Below are positions 51,954-60,114 of a stretch of DNA of 64,000 nucleotides, piece after piece. This DNA is from Microbacterium maritypicum. GTDB taxonomy: Bacteria > Actinomycetota > Actinomycetes > Actinomycetales > Microbacteriaceae. A program made the translations under genes and the position numbers. The stretch covers positions 1 through 64,000 of the forward strand of contig NZ_WAAQ01000001.1 of NCBI RefSeq assembly GCF_008868125.1, given 5' to 3'. The notes below the pieces were generated by a model. It was not told the origin of the DNA, made no database searches, and saw only the letters and a program-made list of their open reading frames with translations. Numbering within the stretch: the stretch's first letter is position 1; each line of letters begins with the position of its first letter.

Positions 51954-52421
51954 TCAGGTGGAGAGCACTCCCGGTCCGTCGCGCAGCTCGAACACGAGCT
52001 GGGTCTCGGTGCCGCGCACGACCGGATGGACCGTGATGTGCTCGAGCACGATGTCGCGCAGTGCCGTCGCATCCTGCACCGCCACGTGCACGAGGAAGTC
52101 GTCGACGCCGGCCACGTGGAAGACCTGCAGCACGCGCGGGATGTCGGCGAGGGCATCGAAGAGCGCGGTCACCTTCGCCCCGGTGTGGTTCGCGAGGCGC
52201 ACCTTGATGATCGCCTGGAGCGGGAAGCCGAGGGCGGTCCCGTCGATGCGGATGCGGGTGTCGCGGATGACGCCGCGCTCGCGCAGCGCCCGCACCCGAT
52301 GCGCGCAGGTCGACTCGGCGAGGCCGAGCCGATGCGCGAGCGCCTTGTTCGTCGTCTCGGCATCACGAGTGAGGACCGCGAGCAGTTCGAGGTCGATCTC
52401 GTCGAGTTGTGCTTTCGCCAA
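51954..52421 (-). CDS. Lrp/AsnC-family regulator
   Basis: 155 residues from a TTG start at 52421, backed by AGGAGG at a spacing of 7; no ATG/GTG in frame sits nearer. Winged helix (DEIDLELLAVLTRDAETTNKALAHRLGLAESTCAHRV, shortened) and a RAM domain (about 70-150). Divergent from a PLP-dependent lyase, its likely target, with ligand possibly methionine or a related amino acid. Confidence 0.9.
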   Translation of the reverse strand: MAKAQLDEIDLELLAVLTRDAETTNKALAHRLGLAESTCAHRVRALRERGVIRDTRIRIDGTALGFPLQAIIKVRLANHTGAKVTALFDALADIPRVLQVFHVAGVDDFLVHVAVQDATALRDIVLEHITVHPVVRGTETQLVFELRDGPGVLST

Positions 52422-52533
52422 CGGAAGGCCTCCTTGCCTGCTGGATATTGCACAGAGTAGCGTTCCGCATCGATTTTCTGGCGGCTTCTGTCGATCTTCT
52501 GCGCATTCATCGTGATTCCGGCAACGTGGAGGC

Positions 52534-53784
52534 ATGACTGCACCGCTGCATCCCGACACCGTCGCCGTCCACAGCGGACGCTCCGATCTCGAGGGTCTCG
52601 GGGTCCACGCGCTGCCGATCGACCTGTCGACGACGAACCCGCTCCCCGACATCGAGCGCGGCGGGGACTCGTACGAGGCGATGGCGACGGGCGGGCGTCC
52701 CCCGGCCGACGGCAGCATGGTCTACGCGCGGCTGTGGAATCCCACGGTCGCCCGCTTCGAGGAGGCACTGGCCGAACTCGAGCACGCCGATGCGTCCGTC
52801 GCCTTCGCCTCGGGCATGGCCGCGATGACGGCCGTGATCCTCGCACACACCGGTGCGACGGGGGCGCGCCACGTGGTCGCGGTGCGTCCGCTCTACGGGG
52901 GCACCGACCACCTGCTCGGATCCGGGCTGCTCGGCGTCGAGACCACCTACTGCCATCCCGACGAGGTCGCGGCAGCCGTCCGTCCCGATACCGGCCTCGT
53001 GGTCGTCGAGACCCCGGCGAACCCGACGCTCGAGATCGCCGACATCGCCGACGTGGTGCGTCAGGCCGGGTCGGTGCCGGTCGTCGTCGACAACACCTTC
53101 GCGACCCCGGTGCTGCAGAATCCGATCGACCTGGGCGCTGCGATGTCGTTGCACAGCGCCACCAAGTACCTCGGCGGCCACGGCGATGTGATCGCTGGCG
53201 TGGTCGCGTGCGGGGAGGAGACGGCGCAGGCGCTGCGCCGCGTGCGGGCGGTGACCGGTGGGCTGCTGCATCCCCTCGGGGCGTATCTGCTGCACCGTGG
53301 CCTCACGACCCTGCCGGTGCGCGTGCGGCACCAGCAGGAGAGTGCGCGACGGATCGTGCAGTGGCTCATCGATCGGCCGGAGATCGCCGAGGTCTACTAC
53401 CCGGGTCTGGACGGTGACCCGCGCGGCATCCTGGTACGGCAGATGCGGGGCACCGGTGCGATGATCGCGATGCGGATGCGGGGCGGTTTCGCCGCAGCCT
53501 CCGCCGTCACGACCGCGACGACCCTGTTCACGCACGCCGTCTCGCTGGGCGGCGTCGACTCGCTGATCCAGCACCCCGCCGCACTCACCCATCGCCCGGT
53601 GCCGCCGGAGGCGCGGCCCGCCGCCGACGTGCTGCGGCTGTCGATCGGCCTGGAAGACGTCGACGATCTCATCGCCGATCTGGCTCAGGCGTTCGCCGCT
53701 GCGCCGGCCTTCACGGTCGAAGCGCCCCTCTCCGACCGGGTCACCTCCTCGAGCGAGACACACCGGGGGGCTGTTCGCGCCTGA
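52534..53784 (+). CDS. Cys/Met-metabolism PLP enzyme (cystathionine/methionine gamma-lyase-like)
   Basis: 416 residues, fold type I. YARLWNPTVARFEEALAELE, FASGMAAMTAVI, the PLYGGTDHL loop and the Schiff-base lysine in SLHSATKYLGGHGDVIAG (near 208) define the family. It cleaves or forms a C-S bond in cystathionine, methionine or homocysteine derivatives; which reaction cannot be told. Controlled most likely by the divergent Lrp protein. Confidence 0.9.
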   Translation: MTAPLHPDTVAVHSGRSDLEGLGVHALPIDLSTTNPLPDIERGGDSYEAMATGGRPPADGSMVYARLWNPTVARFEEALAELEHADASVAFASGMAAMTAVILAHTGATGARHVVAVRPLYGGTDHLLGSGLLGVETTYCHPDEVAAAVRPDTGLVVVETPANPTLEIADIADVVRQAGSVPVVVDNTFATPVLQNPIDLGAAMSLHSATKYLGGHGDVIAGVVACGEETAQALRRVRAVTGGLLHPLGAYLLHRGLTTLPVRVRHQQESARRIVQWLIDRPEIAEVYYPGLDGDPRGILVRQMRGTGAMIAMRMRGGFAAASAVTTATTLFTHAVSLGGVDSLIQHPAALTHRPVPPEARPAADVLRLSIGLEDVDDLIADLAQAFAAAPAFTVEAPLSDRVTSSSETHRGAVRA

Positions 53785-53812
53785 GGAGGTGGCTCGGCGC
53801 TGTCGAGCAGTG

Positions 53813-54286
53813 TCAGGGAGAGGGGAGCCGGATCGTCCCGGTGACGATGTGCTCGGTCGGCATCCGGTCTCGGTCGTAGGTGATCTCGGTGTAGCCGTGC
53901 GGAGTCGGTGTCCCGTCGTCGTCGAGGCTCACGAACACGATCTTCTCGATCGTGAGGATGCGCTTGCGCGTGATCATGTTCCTGGCCACCGCGCGCATCG
54001 TCAGGGAGGTCCTGCCGAAGTGGGTCGCCTGCAGGCCGATCTCGATCAGGTCGCCCTGCACGGCCGAGGCCTCGAAGTTGATCTCCGAGATGTGCTTGGT
54101 CACGGCGCGGTAGTTGCCCAGCTGCACGATCGCGTAGATCGCCGCCTCTTCGTCGATCCACTTCAGCAGGCTGCCGCCGAACAGCGAGCCGTTCGCGTTG
54201 AGATCCTCCGGGCGCACCCACTTGCGGGTGCGGAAGTTGAGTCCGTCCTCCGACCACTGCCACGCCGGTGCCTTCTGCTTCGCCAT
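53813..54286 (-). CDS. Acyl-CoA thioesterase (hotdog fold)
   Basis: 157 residues. VRPEDLNANGSLFGGSLLKWIDEEAAIYA is the hotdog active-site block of acyl-CoA thioesterases (N-x-x-G-x-x-x-G-G), followed by SEINFEASAVQGDLIEIG. Hydrolyses acyl-CoA in the cytoplasm. ATG 54286; the longer frame belongs to the complement of another gene. Convergent with the lyase, 28 bases apart. Confidence 0.9.
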   Translation of the reverse strand: MAKQKAPAWQWSEDGLNFRTRKWVRPEDLNANGSLFGGSLLKWIDEEAAIYAIVQLGNYRAVTKHISEINFEASAVQGDLIEIGLQATHFGRTSLTMRAVARNMITRKRILTIEKIVFVSLDDDGTPTPHGYTEITYDRDRMPTEHIVTGTIRLPSP

Positions 54287-54500
54287 GGGCACGAGACTAG
54301 GCGGGCCGTGAGTCCACGATGTTACGTTCCGTTTTCGTGGAAGACACAGCGGTCTGCGCCCATCGTTTGTGCACTCGCCACAAGAAACTGAGTCCCAGGC
54401 GTGCTGAGACTTGGTATCGAACGGCAAATCCGGGGGTCGGGGTCGAGCCTGCCCATACAGTCGCCGGTGGCAACGACGCCACTGACCTCGGGAGTCCTCG

Positions 54501-55928
54501 ATGACGAGTACCACACCCCATTCGCACGGCATCGGCATGCGCATCGCCGTGATCGTCCTCAGCCTGCTGCTGGCCGCCATGGTGATCCTGTTCTTCGTGA
54601 CGACGAGCAAGATCGCCGCCGGAGCGTCCGAACTCGCCGACGGCACCACATCGGCGAAAGACGGTTCCGCCGATCTCGCCGCCGGCGCCGCAGACCTCTC
54701 GGCCGGCGCATCGCAGCTCGCCGAGGGCAGCATCGACCTCTCCGCGGGGGCAGCCAGCGCGCACGCGGGATCGCAGAAGCTGAGCGACGGTGCCACGACG
54801 GCCGCGACCGGTGCCACGACGCTCGCCGAGGGTGCCAGCAGCCTCGCCGCCGGAGCGTCTTCGGCGGTGGCCGGCGCGGACAAGGTCAGCGGGGGAGCGC
54901 AGACGGCGCTCGCCGGAGCTCAGGAGCTCGCGTCGAAGCTGGCGACGGCGGATGCCGGGGCCCAGGCGCTCTCCAGCGGGATGTCGACGCTCGCAGCAGG
55001 CGTCAACGGTGCGCACGCATACGCGAACGGCGTGCTCGTCGGCGCGACGGGTTTCAGCGACACGCTTCGCAAGGGTGTGACGCCCGCAGTGCAGGGCCTG
55101 GCGCAGCCGTCCACCGAGGCGACGCTCAAGGGTCTCGCGTCCATGGCCCCCGGCCACTCCCAGCAGCTCGCCGATGGCCTCGCCGATCTGCTCGCGACCT
55201 CCCCCGACGACGCGAAGCTCCGTGACCTCGTCACGCTCGCCATGCAGGTCGACGGGGAGGTCGACGCTCTGGTGGCCCCTGCGGCGTCGGCTCCCGCTCT
55301 CGCACAGGGGCTCGTTGCCGCAGCCGGTGGCTCCGCGAGGGTCACGGCCGGCGTCAACGCGCTCATCAGCGGAGACGCGTCCCAGAAGTGGCCCGGCACC
55401 GCGGCGCTCATCGCACCTCAGGGGGCGCCCGCCCTCGTCGCCGGCGCGCAGACTCTGCAATCGGGCACGTCGCAGCTCTCGGCCGGCGCCGCGAAGCTCG
55501 CCTCCGGTCTGCAGGCACTCTCCACCGGTGCATCGTCCCTCTACTCGGGCACGGCCAACCTCAGCGCGGGCGCGACCCGCCTGAACGACGGGGCGAGCAC
55601 GCTCGCCGCCGGCGTCGGCGCGCTGCAGTCCGGTGCCGGCGACCTCAACATCGGCATCGGCGAACTCTCGACGGGAGCCTCCGCGGTCGCGGACGGCTCT
55701 GGTGATCTCGCAGCGGGCGGGGACAAGCTCGAAGTCGGAGCCGCCGATCTCGCCGAGGGCAACGGCCTGATCGCGGAAGGCTCCGGCACCCTCGCCACCG
55801 CCACCGCAGGGGCCGCGCCCTCGATGCTGCCCTGGATCCTCGGTGTCGCCCTGGCCGGGCTGATCGCGATCGGCTTCTGGGTCGGTCACCGCATCACCCA
55901 CCGGCGCGCTCTCGCCCTCGCTGCCTGA
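54501..55928 (+). CDS. Heptad-repeat membrane protein (YhgE/Pip-like stalk)
   Basis: 475 residues. TM1 (about 12-34) and TM2 (about 445-468) flank a long extracytoplasmic region of 7-residue repeats with the form L-A/S-x-G-A/S-x-x (LADGTTSAKDG, LAAGAADLSAGAS...). This is the YhgE/Pip and SMC-like stalk pattern seen in phage-receptor, ESX-associated and MMPL-accessory proteins. An interior block (about 165-310) is not repetitive. No SD is evident near 54501. The 214 bases upstream show nothing else and are less GC-rich than the surroundings. Confidence 0.75.
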   Translation: MTSTTPHSHGIGMRIAVIVLSLLLAAMVILFFVTTSKIAAGASELADGTTSAKDGSADLAAGAADLSAGASQLAEGSIDLSAGAASAHAGSQKLSDGATTAATGATTLAEGASSLAAGASSAVAGADKVSGGAQTALAGAQELASKLATADAGAQALSSGMSTLAAGVNGAHAYANGVLVGATGFSDTLRKGVTPAVQGLAQPSTEATLKGLASMAPGHSQQLADGLADLLATSPDDAKLRDLVTLAMQVDGEVDALVAPAASAPALAQGLVAAAGGSARVTAGVNALISGDASQKWPGTAALIAPQGAPALVAGAQTLQSGTSQLSAGAAKLASGLQALSTGASSLYSGTANLSAGATRLNDGASTLAAGVGALQSGAGDLNIGIGELSTGASAVADGSGDLAAGGDKLEVGAADLAEGNGLIAEGSGTLATATAGAAPSMLPWILGVALAGLIAIGFWVGHRITHRRALALAA

Positions 55929-55962
55929 CCCCACCCACCCCCATCCCCACCCCCACCCGAGT

Positions 55963-56005
55963 CCCCCTGGGCGGATGCCGCCCCCACCAGCATCCGCCCA
56001 GGGGG
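55963..56005 (+). terminator. Terminator after the heptad-repeat gene
   Basis: Perfect 16-bp stem (55963-55978 with 55990-56005) with an 11-base loop. It is preceded by a C-rich run of CCCCAC-like units (about 55928-55958). Confidence 0.85.
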
Positions 56006-56128
56006 CTCGGTGAACAGCTCCGAGGTGGACGCCACCGGTGAGCCCGCGTCTGCACGCATCCGCTCAGGGCAGAGCCGCCCACGGCAGAATCCGGTCCTGC
56101 TCGGAGCGCTGCGGCAGATGCTGGGGGC

Positions 56129-56743
56129 ATGAGCGAAGACAACCCCATCCGGCAGTTCGGTCCTGAAGCCCGGCGGGCGCTGTTCCACGAGCGGGTGCTC
56201 GTGCTCGACGGTGCTCTCGACGACGACAACGGCACGCTGCTGATGACGCAGCTGCTCGCGCTCTCGACGGAAGACCCCCTCGCCGAGATCGCGCTCTGGA
56301 TCCACTCGCCCGGCGGCTCCGTGCCATCGATGCTCGCGATCCGCGACATCATGCGGCTCATCCCCAACGATGTCGCGACCCTGGCCCTCGGGCTCGCGTG
56401 CAGCGCCGGGCAGTTCCTGCTCTCCTCCGGCACGCCGGGCAGACGGCGGGCGCTCGCGCACGCGCGCATCCTCATGCATCAGGGGTCTGCGGGCATCGGC
56501 GGCTCGGCCGGCGAGATCGAGACGCAGGCCGACGACCTCCGACACATGCGCGACACCGTGCTCGGGCTCATCGCCACCGACACGGGTCAGCCGGTCGCCC
56601 GCATCTTCGAGGACTCGCTGCACGACCGCTGGTACACCGCGACACAGGCGCAGGAGTACGGCTTCATCGACGGCATCGTCGCCTCGATCGCCGAGGTCAT
56701 GCCGCGACGACGCACACGAGTCGGGCTGGGGACGGACGCGTGA
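56129..56743 (+). CDS. clpP: ClpP-family serine protease subunit, catalytically complete
   Basis: 204 residues, a ClpP core protease. Catalytic triad Ser92 (in LACSAGQFLL), His117 (RILMHQG) and Asp166 (LHDRWYT), with spacing 25 and 49 as in E. coli ClpP. SPGGS at 60-64 is the oxyanion glycine turn. The protein is not the main actinobacterial ClpP1/2 pair by sequence and lacks an obvious propeptide. Overlaps the next clpP-like gene by GTGA. The regulator gene at 57443 is nearby. Confidence 0.9.
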   Translation: MSEDNPIRQFGPEARRALFHERVLVLDGALDDDNGTLLMTQLLALSTEDPLAEIALWIHSPGGSVPSMLAIRDIMRLIPNDVATLALGLACSAGQFLLSSGTPGRRRALAHARILMHQGSAGIGGSAGEIETQADDLRHMRDTVLGLIATDTGQPVARIFEDSLHDRWYTATQAQEYGFIDGIVASIAEVMPRRRTRVGLGTDA

Positions 56744-57330
56744 GCGGCTACACGATCCCGAACGTCATCGCGCAGCATCCGCGAGGGGAGCGCATCATGG
56801 ACGTGTACTCGCACCTGCTCGCGGAGCGCGTCATCTATCTCGGAACCGGCATCGATGCGGGGGTCGCGAACGCCCTCATCGCGCAGCTGCTGCACCTCGA
56901 CGCGGACAGCCCGGAGTCCGGTGTCCAGTTCTACATCAACAGCGAGGGTGGGGATCCCGGCGCGGCGCTGGCGATCTACGACACGATGCGGCACATCCGT
57001 CCGCGCATCGCGACGACGTGCGTGGGGCAGGCGATCGGCCCCGCCGCGCTGCTCGTCGCCGCCGGATCACCAGGGGAGCGGGCTGCCCTCGCGCACGCCC
57101 GCATCGTGCTGCATCAGCCGGCCGGGCAGTCTCGAGGCGCGATCCCCGACCTGATCCTCGCGGCCGACGAGGTGGTGCGGGTGCGCTCGGATATGGAGGA
57201 GATCCTCGCCGGGCACAGCGGCCGCGCGGTCGCACAACTGCGCGCCGACACCGACCGCGATCGGGTGTTCACCGCCGCGGCCGCGCTCGAGTACGGACTG
57301 ATCGACACGGTGCTGGGCGCGCGGGGCTGA
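56740..57330 (+). CDS. ClpP-like subunit lacking the catalytic serine (ClpR-like)
   Basis: 196 residues, GTG start overlapping the first clpP stop. FYINSEGGDPGAALAIYDTM and CVGQAIGPAALLVAAG match ClpP, but the nucleophile position (Gly100 in QAIGPAA) is glycine rather than serine. His125 (VLHQP) and Asp174 (DRDRVF) remain at the normal spacing. So it is likely inactive and would form mixed rings with the preceding active subunit, as ClpR does in cyanobacteria and chloroplasts. Role inferred. Confidence 0.85.
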   Translation: MSGYTIPNVIAQHPRGERIMDVYSHLLAERVIYLGTGIDAGVANALIAQLLHLDADSPESGVQFYINSEGGDPGAALAIYDTMRHIRPRIATTCVGQAIGPAALLVAAGSPGERAALAHARIVLHQPAGQSRGAIPDLILAADEVVRVRSDMEEILAGHSGRAVAQLRADTDRDRVFTAAAALEYGLIDTVLGARG

Positions 57331-57348
57331 GGTGGCGTCCGGGCTGGC

Positions 57349-57413
57349 GGACGGATGCATGAGCGTTGGACGGATGCATGACCGAAGTGGGACCTGTGGT
57401 CATGCATCCGTCC
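57349..57413. repeat. Direct and inverted copies of a 14-16-bp element, convergent terminator
   Basis: GGACGGATGCATGA at 57349-57362 and 57368-57381 are direct repeats; the second, as a 16-mer (57368-57383), is a perfect inverted repeat of 57398-57413 (14-base loop). It lies between the converging clpP-like gene and the XRE regulator and would act as a terminator, though the extra copy is odd. Confidence 0.7.
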
Positions 57414-57442
57414 GTCGATCATGCAGATGACGGGTCCGGGGA

Positions 57443-57808
57443 TCAGGCGGCGAGGGCGAGTGCCCCACGTGACACCGCAGCGGAGATCGACACCGCAGCG
57501 GATGCCGACACCGCAGCAGAGCGCAGCTCATCGGCCACGGCGCTCGTCAGCTCGATGAGGCTCGTGTCGAGAGCGCCGGCTATCGCAGCGATCATCTCGC
57601 TCGACGGCTCCTTCAACCCGCGCTCGACCTCGGAGAGGTACTGCGGAGAGACGCCGGCCTTCTCCGCGGTCTCCGTGAGGGTCTCTTCGCGGTCGTGGCG
57701 TCGACGCCGCAGCTGGTCGCCCAGCATGTGCCGCCAGAGCGGTTCGGGTCCGCTCGGCTGCGGACGGTCGGGGCGAGGGGCGCGCGGGAACGAGAGGATG
57801 TCGGCCAT
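57443..57808 (-). CDS. XRE-family regulator, ClgR/PopR-like
   Basis: 121 residues. A Cro/C1 helix-turn-helix (about 32-88) with LTETAEKAGVSPQYLSEVERGLKEPSSEMI is very close to ClgR/PopR, the actinobacterial activators of clp genes (the SEVERG-x-KE-x-SSE signature). The C-terminal tail is an Ala/Ser/Val repeat ending LALAA, a plausible Clp degradation tag that would give feedback control. Convergent with the ClpP pair and so a likely regulator of it. Confidence 0.82.
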   Translation of the reverse strand: MADILSFPRAPRPDRPQPSGPEPLWRHMLGDQLRRRRHDREETLTETAEKAGVSPQYLSEVERGLKEPSSEMIAAIAGALDTSLIELTSAVADELRSAAVSASAAVSISAAVSRGALALAA

Positions 57809-57873
57809 GCCTCACGATAATCCGGGGCATCAGGCGCGTTCGAGCGGTTCTGCTCAGAGCAGAACCACGCGGC

Positions 57874-58764
57874 TCAGGCCTCCGCGCGGTCGGATGCGGA
57901 TGCCGCGGAGGGGAATGCCCCCGCATCCGTCGCCGCCCAGCTGGCGAGCATCCTCAGCTTGTCGGCCGAGGGTGTTCCCGGTTCCGCCGTATAGGTCGAC
58001 AGGTGCAGGCCGGGATCGGCGGGCAGCTCGAACGCCTCGTATGTCAGCTCGATCTCCCCGACCACCGGATGCGCGATGCGCTTCACACCCGTGCGGTGGA
58101 AGCGCACGTTGTGGGCAGCCCACAGTGTGCGGAACCGCTCGCTCCGCGTCGAGAGCTCGCCGACGAGATCGGTGAGCCTGCGGTCGAAGGGGTTGCGTCC
58201 GGCTTCGCCCCGCATCGCGGCCACGAGCTCCTGCGTGTTGCGCTCCCATTCGGGGTAGAACTCCTGCGCCGCCGGATCGAGGAAGGCGAAGCGGGCGCTG
58301 TTCGGCTGCGGCTGGGCGAACACGGGAGCGTACAGGGCTCGCCCCAGGGCGTTTGCGGCGAGGTAGTCGAAGTGGTTGTCGCGCACGATCGCCGGCGCCT
58401 CGGTCATCGCATCGAGCAGACGGAGGATGCTGGGCCGCAGCACCGTCGACTTCTTGCGAGGTGTCCGCGCGACCGGGGAGGCGTTCGCGGCGCGGGCGAG
58501 GTCGAACAGGTGCGCGGTCTCGGCCTCATCCAGCTGCAGCGCGCGGGCGAGAGCTTCGAGCACGCTGTCGGAGGCGCCGGACAGGTCACCGCGTTCGAGC
58601 CGTGTGTAGTAGTCCACACTGACGCCTGCGAGCAGTGAGACCTCCTCGCGACGCAGGCCCGGAACCCGGCGGTTGCCACCGAATGCGGGCAGTCCTGCCT
58701 GGTCGGGGGTGATGCGTGCGCGCCTCGTGGAGAGGAACTCGCGCACCTCGCTGCGGGTGTCCAT
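57874..58764 (-). CDS. XRE-family regulator with MmyB-like ligand domain
   Basis: 296 residues. Helix-turn-helix (about 20-85: LRREEVSLLAGVSVDYYTRLERG), then the PAS-like MmyB domain (about 110-270: LLDAMTEAPAIVRDNHFDYLAANALGRALY) known in actinobacterial regulators that sit next to oxidoreductases or exporters. No such partner is adjacent here. ATG 58764. Confidence 0.9.
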   Translation of the reverse strand: MDTRSEVREFLSTRRARITPDQAGLPAFGGNRRVPGLRREEVSLLAGVSVDYYTRLERGDLSGASDSVLEALARALQLDEAETAHLFDLARAANASPVARTPRKKSTVLRPSILRLLDAMTEAPAIVRDNHFDYLAANALGRALYAPVFAQPQPNSARFAFLDPAAQEFYPEWERNTQELVAAMRGEAGRNPFDRRLTDLVGELSTRSERFRTLWAAHNVRFHRTGVKRIAHPVVGEIELTYEAFELPADPGLHLSTYTAEPGTPSADKLRMLASWAATDAGAFPSAASASDRAEA

Positions 58765-58834
58765 GCTCCGACGCTACGCGCTCAGTGACCGTGGAGGGAG
58801 GTACTGGCGGTACCGGTGACCGGCCCGCACCCGT

Positions 58835-59308
58835 TCACAGCGCCGCCGTCACGCCCGGCAGGAGCTTCCCGAGGATCGCCCTCAGCTGTTCGCGCTCCTC
58901 GGCGGTGAGCGGATCGAGCACGAGTTCCCGCACCTGTTCGACGTGCACGGGAGCGGCCGTGCGCAGCATCTCCCGCCCCGCCGGAGTCAGGGCGGCAGAG
59001 AGGGTGCGCTTGTCGGCGCCGCACGAGGCACGCTCGACCCAGCCTCGCTCCTCGAGCGAGTCGAGCGCGTGGCTCAGACGCGAACGGCTGAGCCCGGCGA
59101 TGCGGGCGAGCTCGGTCATGGTGACGGCGCCCTCGCCCCGGCCCGCCAGGGTGACGAGGATGGCGTAGCGCGCGTGATTGAGCCCGACCTCTTCCTTCAG
59201 TGTGCGATCGAGCACCTGCGGCAGCAGCTGGACGAAGCGGATCACGGGCAGCCACGTGTCCATCTCGGTGTCGTCGAGTCGACGCGGATGCGGCTGCTCC
59301 GCCGTCAT
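58835..59308 (-). CDS. MarR-family regulator
   Basis: 157 residues. Winged helix (about 50-115) with MTELARIAGLSRSRLSHALDSLEERGWVER and the basic wing CGADKRTLSAALTPAG. One Cys (in the wing) could sense oxidants. ATG 59308 has a GGAGGA site. 17 bases after the ribA stop in the same direction, so the two are probably cotranscribed. Confidence 0.9.
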   Translation of the reverse strand: MTAEQPHPRRLDDTEMDTWLPVIRFVQLLPQVLDRTLKEEVGLNHARYAILVTLAGRGEGAVTMTELARIAGLSRSRLSHALDSLEERGWVERASCGADKRTLSAALTPAGREMLRTAAPVHVEQVRELVLDPLTAEEREQLRAILGKLLPGVTAAL

Positions 59309-59325
59309 GGTGTCCTCCTGGACTC

Positions 59326-59985
59326 TCACGCCGCCGACAGGTCGAGCGTGTGCGCCGTGTGGTCCCGCTTGGCCTGCAGGTAGCGGGAGTTGGACTCCGA
59401 CAGGTGCACCTCGGTCGGCACCCTCTCGGTCACGCGGATGCCGAGCTCCTCGAGCTGCACGGCCTTGTCGGGGTTGTTGCTCAGCAGACGGATGCCGTCG
59501 ACCCCGACGGCCTTCAGCATCTGGGCGGCCACGGTGTAGTCGCGCTCGTCCTCGCCGCGGCCCAGGGCGACGTTCGCCTCGTACGTGTCGAGCCCCGCAT
59601 CCTGCAGGGCGTAGGCGTCGAGCTTGGCGTAGAGGCCGATCCCCCGACCCTCCTGGCGCAGGTACAGCAGGAAGCCGCCCTCGGCGGCGATGCGCTCCAC
59701 GGCCTCGCGCAGCTGGGGGCCGCAGTCGCAGCGCTCCGACCCGAAGACGTCGCCGGTGAGGCATTCGCTGTGCGGTCGCACGAGCGGGGCATCCCCGCCG
59801 TCGGTCGCGCGTTCGATCGCGGCGTTCCAGTCGCCGAGCCCCAGCAGAAGGTGCTCGCGGGCGTCGATCAGTCCGTCGAACGTGACCACGTCGGCGGTCG
59901 TGGAGAAGCCGTCGCCGAAGCGCAGCGGCACGCGGACGCGCGTGCGCTCCGTGGCGACCGGAGCGACGGTTGAAGTTTCAATCAT
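59326..59985 (-). CDS. ribA: GTP cyclohydrolase II (stand-alone RibA)
   Basis: 219 residues. Zinc cysteines in SECLTGDVFGSERCDCGPQL, the GTP loop LRQEGRGIGLYAKL and the NNPDK end are diagnostic. It opens GTP to start riboflavin synthesis. A single-domain enzyme here (no RibB fusion) next to a MarR regulator suggests a special flavin demand rather than the housekeeping route. ATG 59985 has no clear ribosome site; the frame goes on to 60093 without one either. Confidence 0.92.
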   Translation of the reverse strand: MIETSTVAPVATERTRVRVPLRFGDGFSTTADVVTFDGLIDAREHLLLGLGDWNAAIERATDGGDAPLVRPHSECLTGDVFGSERCDCGPQLREAVERIAAEGGFLLYLRQEGRGIGLYAKLDAYALQDAGLDTYEANVALGRGEDERDYTVAAQMLKAVGVDGIRLLSNNPDKAVQLEELGIRVTERVPTEVHLSESNSRYLQAKRDHTAHTLDLSAA

Positions 59986-60114
59986 GTCGGGTGCAACACG
60001 TGCTCCTGCGGAGTATTCCCGGATCTGTGAATCTCGAAGGGGTTCCCTCAGTACCTCCCATCCGAGGCGGAATCGGCGTAGACTGGATGTCACGCGAGAG
60101 AAGGAGCATCACGA

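Noticed and set aside
59986..60114. FMN riboswitch before ribA
   Set aside because: Only about 130 bases are available and none of the conserved FMN-aptamer blocks is visible; the region is shared with the divergent dehydrogenase promoter.
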